From NCBI RefSeq assembly GCF_040869045.1, contig NC_090322.1, positions 78,205,675-78,269,674 on the forward strand: 64,000 nt of DNA, given 5' to 3'. Every line of letters starts with the position of its first letter. The stretch's first letter is position 1. Below, one piece after another: positions 10,744-23,098 of the stretch. Origin of the DNA: Eurosta solidaginis. Its lineage: Eukaryota; Arthropoda; Insecta; Diptera; Tephritidae. The position numbers and the translations under genes were made by a program. A model generated the notes under the pieces. It had not been told where the DNA came from, ran no database searches, and was given only the letters and a program-made list of their open reading frames with translations.

Positions 10744-12452
10744 TTTTATTGTCATGGAGTCGTACTTGGGCGCCATCTTTAGCTTCAATGCAATCACCCA
10801 GTTTGCTAGTAGTCGAGCTGTGCATGCTGGCTTTAGCCGGGGTAAAAGCTCGTCGGATTGGGTTGGGTTCTTGCTCCCTACTTTTGTGCAAACAAACGAC
10901 CTTACAATAAAAAAAATATTCATGCACAATGCACCTAAGTAAAACCAGACCAAAGAAAATGAAATGAATGCCCCCAAAAAACAACCCTTTTTCTATTCAA
11001 CAGACGGACTCCCTAGTAAAGAAAACTCCAAGCTCAAATCCGAGAAGCAATATAGCCGCTTCTCCAATCTCCCCTACCCAACCATAGAGATACTTACTTT
11101 CCGTATCACCAATCCCAACCATATCCACAGATTTACGGCGCAATCATCCCACGAAAAAAAAAACAACTCTGTCTTCTCATATTAAACGCTAACAATATTT
11201 CATTTATTATTTAAAGTTAAATTTGTATACATTTTTCAAAACTTAATTACGCCTATCAGCCCTACTCTACAATTTTCCGTTAGTTAAGCAACATAAGTAT
11301 ATTCCGCAGTAATTTATTTCATAACCTTTTATGATACCCTAATGTACCATATGTTAACTCATTCTGAGTTACATCTTATATTTTCCTTTTGAACGTAAAT
11401 TTAATTATATATGTATATATGCATATTCGTGTTAAAGAGGAAAACGAGAAGAAAAACAACACGATGTCATAAGCAAAGAAGTGATTGATTTAAAAATGTA
11501 AACAAACATACATACTTATGCACCTAGTTATGCACTTCTTGCAATCGCATTGCCTTTCTCTTGATACCAATATATTAGGTAAAGGTGTAAAAATTAAGAG
11601 TACTTACATCGTCTCGAACGAGGTCAGCAGGCGCTTCCCAAGGCAGTCGGTTCTATGTACCGGAGCGACTCGGGATTTTTCCCGACCAAGGACTGTCATT
11701 TCAGTGTGACCCCATTTAATTTGTTTCGTCCCTCCCACAAATTTCATCCTCCCAGCAGCTCCTTGCAGCAGGACTGCTACATATTCTCTTACTCCGGGAA
11801 GGTATCGAACCCAATCCGGGTCCGTCTCCTCACCCCGGTCCTGAGAAATGGTTTTGCTGCATTTGCCAGAAAAGAATCTTTTTAGGACGGTCATACTCTG
11901 TTCAGTGTGTCTCGTGCAAGGGATGGTTGCATCGGACAGGTTGTTCTGGGCTTGATCCCAAAACCCGACGTCCACGTAACTTTTATAAATCTTTTGTGGC
12001 TCCTTGCTGCTCACGCCCAAGGGCGTCCCGTAGTCTACGCCTAAGCGTATCCCCACTACCTTCCAGCAGCTTCGCTGCTCAGCAAGCCACAACAAGTATG
12101 CTGCTCGCGCCCCACGGCGCCAACAACTGAAACAGCTGATACCACTCATAACTACTACCTTCGCAGTAGAGCTGGTAGCAATGCTGAGCATCAGCCCCTG
12201 CCCCCGTCTTCTTCTCCTCCCCTCTTTTCTGGCAGCAATCGTGCAGGTCAGGGAAACAGACTCTTAGTCCCTGCCTCCGTTTGCACCGTCTGCCAGCACA
12301 GAATATATAGGTTTGCGACATCCGCTCAATGCAGCTCCTGCCTTGGGTGGTGCCACTTTCCTAGATGTTCTGGTCTCCGCGACGGCAACCCCTCGACGGG
12401 TTTCATCGCGCCATGTTGCCAGGTCGCAAACCCAAATCATCCGGGTACCCCA

Positions 12453-13466
12453 ATGCTTGCCCAAGGGCGCCCAGTCCCAAGGCCACAACAGCAATTGCGT
12501 CCTGGCCTTCCACAACCTAGGCGTAGTCACCCCTCACTTACCCCTAGAGTGGCGGCGTCACCCCTCATGCACTTCAGAATTCTGCAGTTCAACTGTAATG
12601 GACTAACTGGGAAGATTCCGGAGATAGTCGATTTCATGAAGCGGCACAACATCCGCATTGCTGCGATTCAAGAGACTAAACTCACAGCAAGATCTGCATT
12701 GCAGACCTGCTCTGGTTATAATGTCCACAGGAAAGACCGCGAGAGCGGAAATGGAGGCGGCCTCGCGTTTATTATACACCACTCTGTGCAATATCATATA
12801 TTTGATCCTGGCATCGACCGCAGTGACAATGTCTTAGAACGTCAAGGCCTATCTGTCCGGTCAGGCGATGCAAATCTAGAAATCATCAACATCCACATCC
12901 CTCCTGTCACCTGTTGCCCCAGTGGATACCGCCCTAATATCGAGGCCTTACTCACTGGCAACAATCGCATTATCTTAGGCGATTTCAATGCCCATCACGA
13001 CCTATGGCATTCAAACTTGCGGGCGGACAGTAGGGGTGAGATGTTGGCGGATCAAATAGACGAAACGACGTTCTGCACAATTAACGGAGACGCCCCCACA
13101 CGTATGGTAGGAAGCTGTCATAGCTCGCCAGATATCTCAATCGTGAGCGCAGAACTCGTAAACTGCGTCAACTGGCAGCCGATGGTAACATTGGCATCCG
13201 ACCACCTGCCCATACTTATTTCGTTCGAGCGTACCGCCGACTTCATCGTCACCGAAAAACGCACTTTCATAAACTTCAAAAAAGGAAAGTGGGAAGAATA
13301 TAAATCTGCAACAGACAGCAGCTTTGCTGCCCTCCCTATCCCGACTGATGCCCGCCAGGGGAGCGTGCCTTCCGTAAGGTCATTGAATCCGCCTCGGCAC
13401 ATTTCATTCCCGCCGGGAAAATTCCCGAAATCCGGCCCCACTTCCCGGCGGAGGCCGCGAGCTTAG
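12453..13466 (+). pseudogene. LINE-A A1 endonuclease fragment
   Basis: This frame begins after the zinc-finger region and reads through a complete APE-type endonuclease. It shows FNCNGLTGKI, then IQETKL, then ILGDFNAHHDLWHS and SDHLPILIS, which carry the Asn, Glu, Asp and His residues of that family. It then loses frame at about 13361 through a single-base deletion, so the last residues are spurious. Confidence 0.85.
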
Positions 13467-13540
13467 CGAGGGAACGCGACCTTATAAGACAGCTTGATCC
13501 AGGCGACCCCCAAATAAGGGATATAAACCAACGCATCAGG

Positions 13541-15547
13541 TTGCTTGTGGACGAACACAAGCGGGCGAAATGGGAAGAGCACCTAAGAGGTTGTAACCTC
13601 TCTAACGGTGTAGGTAAACTTTGGTCCACCGTAAAGTCCCTGTCGAATCCGACTAAGCACAAAGACAAGGTTTCCATCGCCTTTGGCGATAAGGTGCTGT
13701 CGGATGCGAAAAAATGCGCGAGCGCTTTCTGCCGACAATATATAATGCATCCTACGGTCGACAAAGATAGACGGAGAGCCAATAGACGTGCACATAAACA
13801 CAAACTCAGCGCGTCACCAATTACCATCACCGCTAGAGAGGTTGAGGACGCCATTGGTCCCGCTAAACCATCCAAAGCAGTGGGCCCAGACGGCATAGCC
13901 ATGCCGATGCTTAAAAACCTAGGGAAAGAGGGTTTCAAATATTTAGCGCATGTCTTCAACCTGTCTCTTTCCACCTTTGTCATACCCGAGAAATGGAAAA
14001 TGGCCAAGGTGGTCCCGCTACTAAAGCCTGGGAAACCAGCTAACGTAGGTGAGTCATATCGTCCGATATCTCTCCTATCGCCAGTGGCAAAGACGCTTGA
14101 AGCCATTTTGCTCCCTCATTTCCAAGCACATTTGCAGCTAGCCCCTCATCAGCATGGCTTCAGAAAACTCCATAGCACTACCTCCGCGCTAAATGTCATT
14201 AGCACCCAGATAAATTGCGGTTTGAATCAATATCCCCACCATAGAACAGTACTCGTAGCGTTAGACCTATCAAAAGCTTTTGATACGGTCAACCATGGCT
14301 CGTTACTGGAAGACCTGGAAGGGTCTACCCTTCCCCCATGTCTTAAAAGGTGGACCGCAAATTATCTGGGTGGTCGGCAGGCATCGGTGCAATTCAGAAA
14401 CGAAACATCAAAACAAAGGAGAATTAAACAAGGGGTGCCACAGGGTGGTGTCCTATCCCCGCTTTTGTTTAATTTCTACATATCTAAGCTACCTTCACCA
14501 CCGGAAGGAGTCACAATCGTTTCCTACGCCGATGACTGCACAATAATGGCCACAGGCCCGGGCCCAAAGATCGATGAGCTATGCAATAAAATAAACGGCT
14601 ATCTCCCTGATCTCTCCAGTTTTTTCGCCTCGCGAAACCTGTCATTGTCACCGACTAAATCTTCCGCGACCTTATTTACAACATGGACGCCCCAAATGTC
14701 GACCATATTGAACATCCACGTCGATGGCACTACGCTACCGACTGTCCTACACCCCAAAATCTTGGGTGTGACGTTTGATCAGGATCTACATTTTGGTGCG
14801 CACGCAACCGCAATTGTTCCAAGAATTCAGAGCCGTAATAAAATCCTCAAATCCCTTGCTGGCAGTACCTGGGGAAAAGATAAAGAAACGCTCCTGACCA
14901 CATACAAAGCAATTAGCCAGCCGATTACGTGCTACGCGTCACCCATATGGTCGCCAAGCCTAAAAACCACCCACTGGAAGAAACTACAGGCCTGCCAAAA
15001 TACTGCTCTCAGAATCGCCACGGGCTGTCTTCTTATGTCCCCAGAACACCATCTGCATAATGAGGCGAGAATACTCCCCATCAGGGAGAGAAATGAGATG
15101 CTGACCAAACAGTTTCTGTTGAATACCCAGAAACCTGGGCATCCCAACAGACATCTGATTGACGAACCAGCACCGCCTAGGGGCCTAAGGAGTCATCTCC
15201 GTAAGCATTTTGAGGAAATACGGCACCTGAGAACCCAGCCGTATGAAGCGGAAAAACGCAAGCAGGTCCTTGGTGAACTCCATAGACAGGCGTCGGACCT
15301 TTATGTCGGGAATTGCCCGGTGAATCCAGTACTTGAAGAAAAATATCCAGAACTCGCAGAAGAGGAACGCATACTCCCCAGGGAAACGCCTGTCACTCTT
15401 GCTCAACTTCGTTCTGGATACTGTAACAGGTTAAACTCTTACCTATCCAGAATCAACCCGACATACAAAATGTATGCCCTGCTTGCCATGTGTCCCCACA
15501 TGACACCAACCATCTCTTTAATTGTAATGTGGAACCAACGCCTCTAA
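13541..15547 (+). pseudogene. LINE-A A1 reverse transcriptase fragment
   Basis: A 668-codon frame covering the linker and the whole reverse transcriptase. It has KAVGPDGIAMPML, SYRPISLLSP, LVALDLSKAFDTVNH, GVPQGGVLSPLLFN and the active site YADD, followed by the thumb region LGVTFDQDLHFG and SWGKDKET-like sequence. There is no RNase H domain. The normal end, a CPACN...HLFNC zinc motif, is lost to a frameshift close to the end. Confidence 0.88.
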
Positions 15548-16634
15548 CACCCCTTTCCTTATGGTCCACAACTGTTGAAACGGCAAGTTTCCTTGGACTC
15601 CCGTTAGAAGATTTTGATGACAATTTGTGATCGGTCGCGGCTATTAGGTGGGGCGAGCATTGCTACAACAACAACAACAGGTCAGCAGGCGCCTGAAGAG
15701 CTGCGTCGAAGAGCTGGAAGCTTCAAAAAAAACAAAAAGTTTTCCTACTCTACAAATATGTGTACATACATATTTACATATATGCGTGGGGGTATAAACA
15801 ATAGTATTTCTTGCTATTCTTTGCTTCGTATTCTTATCTTATTTTACAAATTTTACTTCTATATGACTACTACCGCTACGAATTTACGCACGCCAGTGCT
15901 TCTTAAAATAAAATGTAAGAAAGGGGTCGCCCTTTCTTAACTGTTAAAATATAGTATGTGAAAATTCAAAAAGTATGCATACTTGCATGTATCAGTATAC
16001 CCAGTTGTGGATATATAGTTCGCTTATATTCCTATATGCATTAATATTAAATGCAATCTTCTTTCCAGCCAAAATTAACGTAATATGATTTATAATTTGA
16101 ATTTAAAGAAAAACATTCATGGATAACAAAAGTCTAATCTACATTGCTTGGTTGCTCAGCTGACAATCAGTTGATAAACAAATACAATATAATTAATTAT
16201 TAATATTTTTATACAAAAATCCTGACAAAATTGGTAAAATTTAAAATACACGTTTATGAAATACACCTACTTGCGCAGTATGTGGGCATATGATCTTTCC
16301 GGTTATATTCCTACACAATTATGTAATTATAAGAATACTGATAACTTCTAGTTTATTAAAGAAACATTTAGTTTCTTGAGGATTAGGGACTCTCCGTAAT
16401 CTATTCCTCGGCACACATGAATTACGTAGCTGGAAAAATTCACAATTTAAAACAAATATCTTCTTTCTAGCTTTGTATGTGTGTTCTTATTTCTTCTTGT
16501 ATATTTAAGTATATTGATTCGCTTCATAAACATAATTCTCTAGATTTTTTTTTTCTGAGAATAGCTTAGTATTGAAAAAAATTCACTTCCCAACCTTCAA
16601 TAAAATTTTGTTTCAAAAGATATTGCTTTCTCGT

Positions 16635-17146
16635 GAGAGAACAGAGAGCCAACAGCAACAGAGCGCCATCAACGAGCGTCCTCAGTGACGGCATACTCAT
16701 TATCATTATTATCATACTCACTAATCGCGACAGCCAGCGCAACGCCAACGGCAGCAGAGCGTCATCAACGAACGTCCTCAGTGACCGTATACTTGGCACA
16801 ACAGCCGACGCAGCGACGAACGCCAGCGTCCCATAACCACGCGCTAACGGCACCGGGTGGACCTTTAGCCGGTACAAAAACATAGTAAGAACAACGTAAG
16901 CAAGCACGCCACTTGGGCGGACCGTTACCCGCCAGGCCACGCCGACACCGAATACCAAACCCATTGAATAAAGATTTAATTTAAATGAAGTTTTAGATAT
17001 AATTTAGCTGTAAATAAATGAAGTTAAATAAAGTAGGACTTTGAAAAGGGCCCATAGTATAAATTTATTGTAAGGAACCCTGGGCACGGCGAGTATACCA
17101 CAGTAATTTATTAAAGAGTATCGGGGCACAGGGAAAGCTCGTTACA
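16635..17146 (+). repeat. 5' LTR of gypsy 2
   Basis: It lies between the end of the gypsy 1 LTR match and a primer-binding site. It starts TGAGAGAAC and ends GTTACA, the usual TG...CA. An internal imperfect repeat of GAGCGxCATCAACGAxCGTCCTCAGTGAC occurs at about 16650 and 16757. AATAAA signals occur near 16970-17030. The exact start is uncertain by a few bases because the target also reads TGAG there. No matching 3' LTR is seen in the window. Confidence 0.7.
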
Positions 17147-17148
17147 AT

Positions 17149-17167
17149 TGGCGCCCGAGCAGGAACC
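17149..17167 (+). promoter_or_regulatory. gypsy 2 primer-binding site
   Basis: TGGCGCCCGAGCAGGAACC lies two bases after the CA end of the LTR. It differs at a single position from the gypsy 1 site, so both elements probably use the same tRNA primer. Confidence 0.85.
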
Positions 17168-17223
17168 TTCCAAGTCATATAACCAACTATTCGGAGGGAA
17201 AATCCCCGAAAAAAAATCACAAG

Positions 17224-18246
17224 ATGATTGAGCCACTCAGTACAATGTGGCTGGATAACGTCGCCAAAGAGCAGCTGGTAACCATAGCCCAAGAGCTAGA
17301 CATCGAGCACACAGGCACAACGCGAAAGATCCGAAAACGGATAGTATTAGCAATTTCCAAGGCACCGACGAACTCCGAGATATACGCACAATTCATATCC
17401 ATGAACGCTACACACAGGACTACAGAAACCAATCTGGAGAACGAGAATGGACCAAAGGCACCAATCCCACCGACTCCAAGTGGAACGGGATCTAGAGGTC
17501 CAACAAAGACGCCGGAACCGACACAATTTAGATTTCCCACACAGAACCTACAGCCAGCACCCCAGTATCAACCAGTAACAACGCCGTAAACCCCAAGGAT
17601 GTGATAACCCAAGTTAATCAGGCATAGGCCCTTCTAATTGCACCCGTCATCGACCAAGTAAGGAAGTGGTCAGTGAAATACGATGGTGGACGAGATCCCC
17701 TAGCATTCATAGAATGGCTGGAGGAATTGGCAGAAGTGTACATGATAAGTGAAGACCTCCTCCCGAAAACAATGCCGGAGTTACTTTGCAACACCGGCCT
17801 CCAGTGGTACCGTAACAACAACGAACACTGGACCAACTGGGCGGCCTTCAAGCGTGATTTCCTACGCTTTTTCTTGCCGACCAGATATTTCGAGCGTCTA
17901 GAGGACGACATACGACAGCGAAGACAACACGCCCGAGAGAAATACAAGGATTACGTGCTGACGATACAAAACTTGATGCGGCACGCCGGTTACAGTAAGA
18001 AGCAATGGCTAGAAAGGATATTTCGAAACAGCCATCCACATTACCTACTGTATATCGCCCGACGAGATTTCACCAGTTTAGCGGAACTTCTCACCCTCGC
18101 GGAAGACTACGAGGGCATCCACGAAGGCCACCGACGGACGTCAGAAGTACCACGACGTGAGATGGCGAGACAAGTCGTAAGCGAGAAAGCAATGATCGCA
18201 AGATCACCTCATCAGCAGCCACCGCAAGATACGATTCCAAACATGC
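17224..18246 (+). pseudogene. gypsy 2 gag, first part, frame-broken and split by A2
   Basis: The first frame starts at ATG 17224 (MIEPLSTMWL) and shows a SAP-like helix-extension-helix stretch, ELDIEHTGTTRKIRKRIV, then a Pro/Thr-rich linker. A frameshift near 17540-17590 and a stop near 17625 follow. The capsid part resumes at about 17630: YDGGRDPLAFIEWLEEL, NTGLQWYRNN, WAAFKRDFLRFF and EDDIRQRRQ, a typical Retrotrans_gag pattern. It is cut at 18246 by LINE copy A2; the zinc knuckles continue after 22187. Confidence 0.8.
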
Positions 18247-21200
18247 TTCGCTTCCCAAGGCAGTCGGTTCTATGTACCGGAGCGACTCGGGATTTTTCCC
18301 GACCAAGGACTGTCATTTCAGTGTGACCCCATTTAATTTGTTTCGTCCCTCCCACTAATTGTCATCCTCCCAGCAGCTCCTTGCAGCAGGACTGCTACAT
18401 ATTCTCTTACTCCGGGAAGGTATCGAACCCAATCCGGGTCCGTCTCCTGACCCCGGTTCTGAGAAATGGTTTTGCTGCATTTGCCAGAAAAGAATCTTTT
18501 TAGGACGGTCATACTCTGTTCAGTGTGTCTCGTGCAAGGGATGGTTGCATCGGACAGGTTGTTCTGGGCTTGATCCCAAAACCCGACGTCCACGTAACTT
18601 TTATAAATCTTTTGTGGCTCCTTGCTGCTCACGCCCAAGGGCGTCCCGTAGTCTACGCCTAAGCGTGGTAGCAATGCTGAGCATCAGCCCCTGCCCCCGT
18701 CGTCTTCTCCCCCCCTCTTTTCTGGCAGCAATCGTGCAGGTCAGGGAAACAGACTCTTAGTCCCTACCTCCGTTTGCACCGTCTGCCAGCACAGAATATA
18801 TAGGTTTGCGACATCCGCTCAATGCAGTTCCTGCCTTGGGTGGTGCCACTTTCCTAGATGTTCTGGTCTCCGCGACGGCAACCCCTCGACGGGTTTCATC
18901 GCGCCATGTTGCCAGGTCGCAAACCCAAATCATCCGGGTACCCCAATGCTTGCCCAAGGGCGCCCAGTCCCAAGGCCACAACAGCAATTGCGTCCTGGCC
19001 TTCCACAACCTAGGCGTAGTCACCCGTCACTTACCCCTAGAGTGGCTGCGTCACCCCTCATACACTTCAGAATAATGCAGTTAAACTGTAATGGACTAAC
19101 TGGGCAGATTACGGAGATAGTCGATTTCATGAAGCGGCACAACATCCGCATTGCTGCGATTCAAGAGACTAAACTCACAGCAAGATCTGCACTGCAGACC
19201 TGCTCTGGGTATAATGTCCACAGGAAAGACCGCGAGAGCGGAAATGGAGGCGGCCTCGCGTTTATTATACACCACTCTGTGCAATATTATATATTTGATC
19301 CTGGCATCGACCGCAGGGACAATGTCTTAGAACGTCAAGGCCTATCTGTCCGGTCAGGCGATGCAAATCTAGAAATCATCAACATCTACATCCCTCCTGT
19401 CACCTGTTGCCCCAGTGGATACCGCCCTAATATCGAGGCCTTACTCACTGGCAACAATCGCATTATCTTAGGCGATTTCAATGCCCATCACGACCTATGG
19501 CATTCAAACTTGCGGGCGGACAGTAGGGGTGAGATGTTGGCGGATCAAATAGAAGAAACCACGTTCTGCACAATAAACGGAGACGCCCCCACACGTATGG
19601 TAGGAAGCTGTCATAGCTCGCCAGACATCTCAATCGTGAGCGCAGAACTCGTAAACTGCGTCAACTGGCAGCCGATGGTAACATTGGCATTCGACCACCT
19701 GCCCATACTTATTTCGTTCGAGCGTACCGCCGACTTCATCGTCACCGAAAAACGCACTTTCATAAACTTCAAAAAAGGAAAGTGGGAAGAATATAAATCT
19801 GCAACAGACAGCAGCTTTGCTGCCCTCCCTATCCCGACTGATGCCCGCCAAGGGGAGTGTGCCTTCCGTAAGGTCATTGAATCCGCCTCGGCACATTTCA
19901 TTCCCGCCGGGAGAATTCCCGAAATCCGGCCCCACTTCCCGGCGGAGGCCGCGAGCTCAGCGAGGGAACGCGACCTTATAAGACAGCTTGATCCAGGCGA
20001 CCCCCAAATAAGGGATATAAACCAACGCATCAGATTGCTTGTGGACGAACACAAGCGGGCGAAATGGGAAGAGCACCTAAGAGGTTGTAACCTCTCTACC
20101 GATGTAGGTAAACTTTGGTCCACCGTAAAGTCCCTATCGAATCCGACTAAGCACAAAGACAAAGTTTCCATCGCCTTTGGCGATAAGGTGCTGTCGGATG
20201 CGAAAAAATGCGCGAGCGCTTTCTGCCGACAATATATAATGCATCCTACTGTCGACAAAGATAGACGGAGAGCCAATAGACACGTACATAAACACAAATT
20301 CAGCGCGTCACCAATCACCATCACCGCTAGAGAGGTTGAGGACGCCATTGGTCGCGCTAAACCATCCAAAGCAGTGGGCCCAGACGGCATAGCCATGCCG
20401 ATGCTTAAAAACCTAGGGAAAGAGGGTTTCAAATATTTAGCGCATGTCTTCAACTTGTCTCTTTCCACCTTAGTCATACCCGAGAAATGGAAAATGGCCA
20501 AGGTTGTCCCGCTACTAAAGCCTGGGAAACCAGCTAACGTAGGTGAGTCATATCGCCCGATATCTCTCCTATCGCCAGTGGCAAAGACGCTTGAAGCCAT
20601 TTTGCTCCCTTATTTTCCAGCACATTTGCAGCTAGCCCCTCATCAGCATGGCTTCAGAAAACTCCATAGCACTACCTCCGCGCTAAATGTCATTGGCACC
20701 CAAATAAATTGCGGTTTGAATCAATACCCCCACCATAGAACAGTACTCGTAGCGCTAGACCTATCAAAAGTCTTTGATACGGTCAACCATGGCTCGTTAC
20801 TGCAAGACCTGGAAGGGTCTACCCTTCCCCCATGTCTTAAAAGGTGGACCGCAAATTATCTGGGTGGTCGGCAGGCATCGGTGCAATTCAGACACGAAAC
20901 ATCAAAACCAAGGAGAATTAAACAAGGGGTGCCACAGGGTGGTGTCCTATCCCCACTTTTGTTTAATTTCTACATATCTAAGCTACCTTCACCACCGGAA
21001 GAAGTCACAATCGTTTCCTACGCCGATGACTGCACAATAATGGCCACAGGCCCAGGCCCAGAGATCGATGAGCTATGCAATAAAATAAACGGCTATCTCC
21101 CTGATCTCTCCAGTTTTTCGCCTCGCGAAACCTGGCATTGTCACCGACTAAATCTTCCGCGACCTTATTTACAACATGGACGCCCAAATGTCGACCATAT

Positions 21201-22174
21201 TGAACATCCACGTCGATGGCACTACGCTACCGACTGTCCTACACCCCAAAATCTTGGGTGTGACGTTTGATCAGGATCTACATTTTGGTGCGCACGCAAC
21301 CGCAATTGTTCCGAGAATTCAGAGCCGTAATAAAATCCTCAAATCCCTTGCTGGCAGTACCTGGGGAAAAGATAAAGAAACGCTCATGACCACATACAAA
21401 GCAATTAGCCAGCCGTTTGCGTGCTACGCGTCCCCTATATGGTCGCCAAGCCTAAAAACTACCCACTGGAAGAAACTACAGGCCTGCCAAAATACTGCTC
21501 TCAGAATCACCACGGGCTGTCTTCTTGTGTCCCCAGAACACCATCTGCATAATGAGGCGAGAATACTCCCCATCAGGGAGAGAAATGAGATGCTGACCAA
21601 ACAGTTTCTGTTGAATACCCAGAAACCTGGGCATCCCAACAGACATCTGATTGACGAACCAGCACCGCCTAGGGGCCTAAGGAGTCATCTCCGTAAGCAT
21701 TTTGAGGAAATACGGCACCTGAGAACACAGCCGTATGAAGCGAAAAAACACAAGCAGGTCCTTGGTGAACTCCATAGACAGGCGTCGGACCTTTATGTCG
21801 GGAATTGCCCGGTGAATCCAGTACTTGAAGAAAAATATCCAGAACTCGCGGAAGAGGAACGCATACTCCCCAGGGAAACGCGTGTCACTCTTGCTCAACT
21901 TCGTTCTGGATACTGTAACAGGTTAAACTCTTACCAATCCAGAATCAACCCCGACATACAAAATGTATGCCCCGCTTGCAATGTGTCCCCACATGACACC
22001 AACCATCTCTTTAATTGTAATGTGGAACCAACGCCTCTAACACCCCTTTCCTTATGGTCCACCCCTGTTGAAACGGCAAGTTTCCTTGGACTCTCGTTAG
22101 AGGATATTGATGACAATTTGTGATCGGTCGCGGCTGTTAGGTGGGGCGAGCATTGCTACAACAACAACAACAAC
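18247..22174 (+). mobile_element. LINE-A copy A2, nearly full length
   Basis: The copy starts TTCGCTTCCCAAGG, ends in (CAA)n and is flanked by a perfect 13-bp duplication ATTCCAAACATGC (18234-18246 and 22175-22187). Compared with A1 it lacks about 150 bp after the first zinc finger (junction near 18665), and a T-run at about 21113 is one base short, which splits RT into 18946-21270 and 21176-22123. The first part, from about 18359, shows GIEPNPGP followed by a PHD-like CCICQ...C finger. Confidence 0.92.
18946..22123 (+). pseudogene. LINE-A A2 endonuclease-reverse transcriptase, one-base frameshift
   Basis: The endonuclease (LNCNGLTG, IQETKL, GDFNAHHDLW) and RT (AVGPDGIAMP, VALDLSKVFDTVNH, GVPQGGVLSP, YADD) are in one long frame to about 21115. 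There a run of five Ts replaces the six of A1. The thumb and the carboxy-terminal zinc motif CPACNVSPHDTNHLFNC continue from 21176 to the stop at 22123. Repairing one base would make this part open, so the copy is young. Confidence 0.88.
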
Positions 22175-22187
22175 ATTCCAAACATGC

Positions 22188-23098
22188 AGCACCACTCCCC
22201 ACCCAGAACTCCGAACAACGTATGCAGAAGGTGTGCCCAAGAAGGGCACTACACTGACAGATGCCGAAATAGGAGAAAGTTATTCTGTTGGGAGTGCGGT
22301 CAGCCTGATGTACAAAGAATAGAATGCTGCCGTCGACGAACCATCAGGAAACGAGAAAGGCTCCAAGGACAAGGCGCGGTGAATCCACAAGACCCAGAGC
22401 CGACATACCAGTAACCATGCGCCAGGAGCGTGGCCGTCTCTACGGCCTAGTTCAATTTGGCGGACAACCAGCAGAAGCCGTCATCGACACCGGGGCCTTA
22501 CGAAGTTTCATATCAACCGTCGCAGCAGAACGCATGGCAAACTCAGGAGGCGGAGAAAGGGTAGCCGCAGCCCTCCAAATAACCATGGCCGACGGTACTA
22601 GCAGCCAAATCTTCGATGCCATACGGACGGAAGTACGCCTCGGCGAATAGTCGCACCACACCGTGTTACACGTTATGCCTGGGGCCAATAATGACAACAT
22701 AATCGGCCTAGATACGCTAGGGGGCATGGGAGCTACAGTATACTGCGGAGGAAGCCACATCGTTTTGGCTGAACCGTTTAGGCAAAACGCACCCACAACA
22801 TGTGTTATCGCACCAAAAGTGGCGAGCGATAGAAAAGAACCGGTTACCACGAACGGTGCCACACCCAAGGACCTCAAAGGAAGACGCTCAAGGCGGATGA
22901 AAACAAGAGGTGAGAAGACCGACAGGACAAACTATGACAGTTCCATCACACAAGTCTTCGGGAACGTGTCTTACTCGGACGGTCATCACAGCAAAAACCT
23001 TGTTCGGCTAATAAAATCAACACATTCAGTTTCCAGCAATGAAAATAACTGCTTCACTTTCGAGTGTTCCGAAACATGGCAAAGGTTTCCCGGGGCCT
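22188..23098 (+). pseudogene. gypsy 2 gag zinc knuckles and protease, followed by a deletion
   Basis: After A2 the gag resumes with two zinc knuckles, CRRCAQEGHYTDRC and a less regular CWECGQPDVQRIECC. Then follows a protease frame from about 22418 with VIDTGALRSFIS (the DTGA active site). A stop at 22650 and a re-opened frame with DNIIGLDTLGGMGA, the protease end, come next. A linker leads to 23098, where LINE copy A3 begins. The RT domain expected next is absent: the next gypsy 2 sequence, at 28920, is already the end of RNase H. Confidence 0.78.

Larger units (their letters stand above)
11635..15678 (+). mobile_element. LINE-A copy A1, full length, frame-broken
   Basis: APE-type non-LTR retrotransposon, flanked by a 14-bp target duplication and ending in a (CAA)n tail. 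It is collinear over its whole length with the intact copy A4. The coding region is broken near 11745 in the amino-terminal part, by a one-base loss near 13361 (GCCAGGGGAGC against GCCAAGGGGAG), and again near 15460, so the carboxy-terminal zinc motif is out of frame. Endonuclease (12453-13466) and RT (13541-15547) pieces remain long. Confidence 0.9.
3007..16634 (-). mobile_element. Ty3/gypsy LTR retrotransposon 'gypsy 1'
   Basis: The element reads on the minus strand: 5' LTR on the right (from 10750), primer-binding site, leader, RING-gag region, protease, RT, RNase H, integrase, then the 3' LTR on the left, ending at 3007. The two LTRs are recognisable because 3007-about 3890 matches 10750-11634 and about 3880-4838 matches 15679-16634, with roughly a dozen differences in the first 880 bp. 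It is inserted in Transib copy A. LINE copy A1 lies within its 5' LTR, and gypsy 2 begins where the right-hand LTR match ends. Confidence 0.85.
10750..16634 (-). repeat. 5' LTR of gypsy 1, split by LINE-A copy A1
   Basis: The two halves, 10750-11634 and 15679-16634, together match the 3' LTR at 3007-4838. The halves are joined by a 14-bp repeat AGGTCAGCAGGCGC (11621-11634 and 15679-15692), the target-site duplication of the inserted LINE. The LTR start is missing because the match ends at about 16634, where the 5' LTR of gypsy 2 begins. Confidence 0.85.
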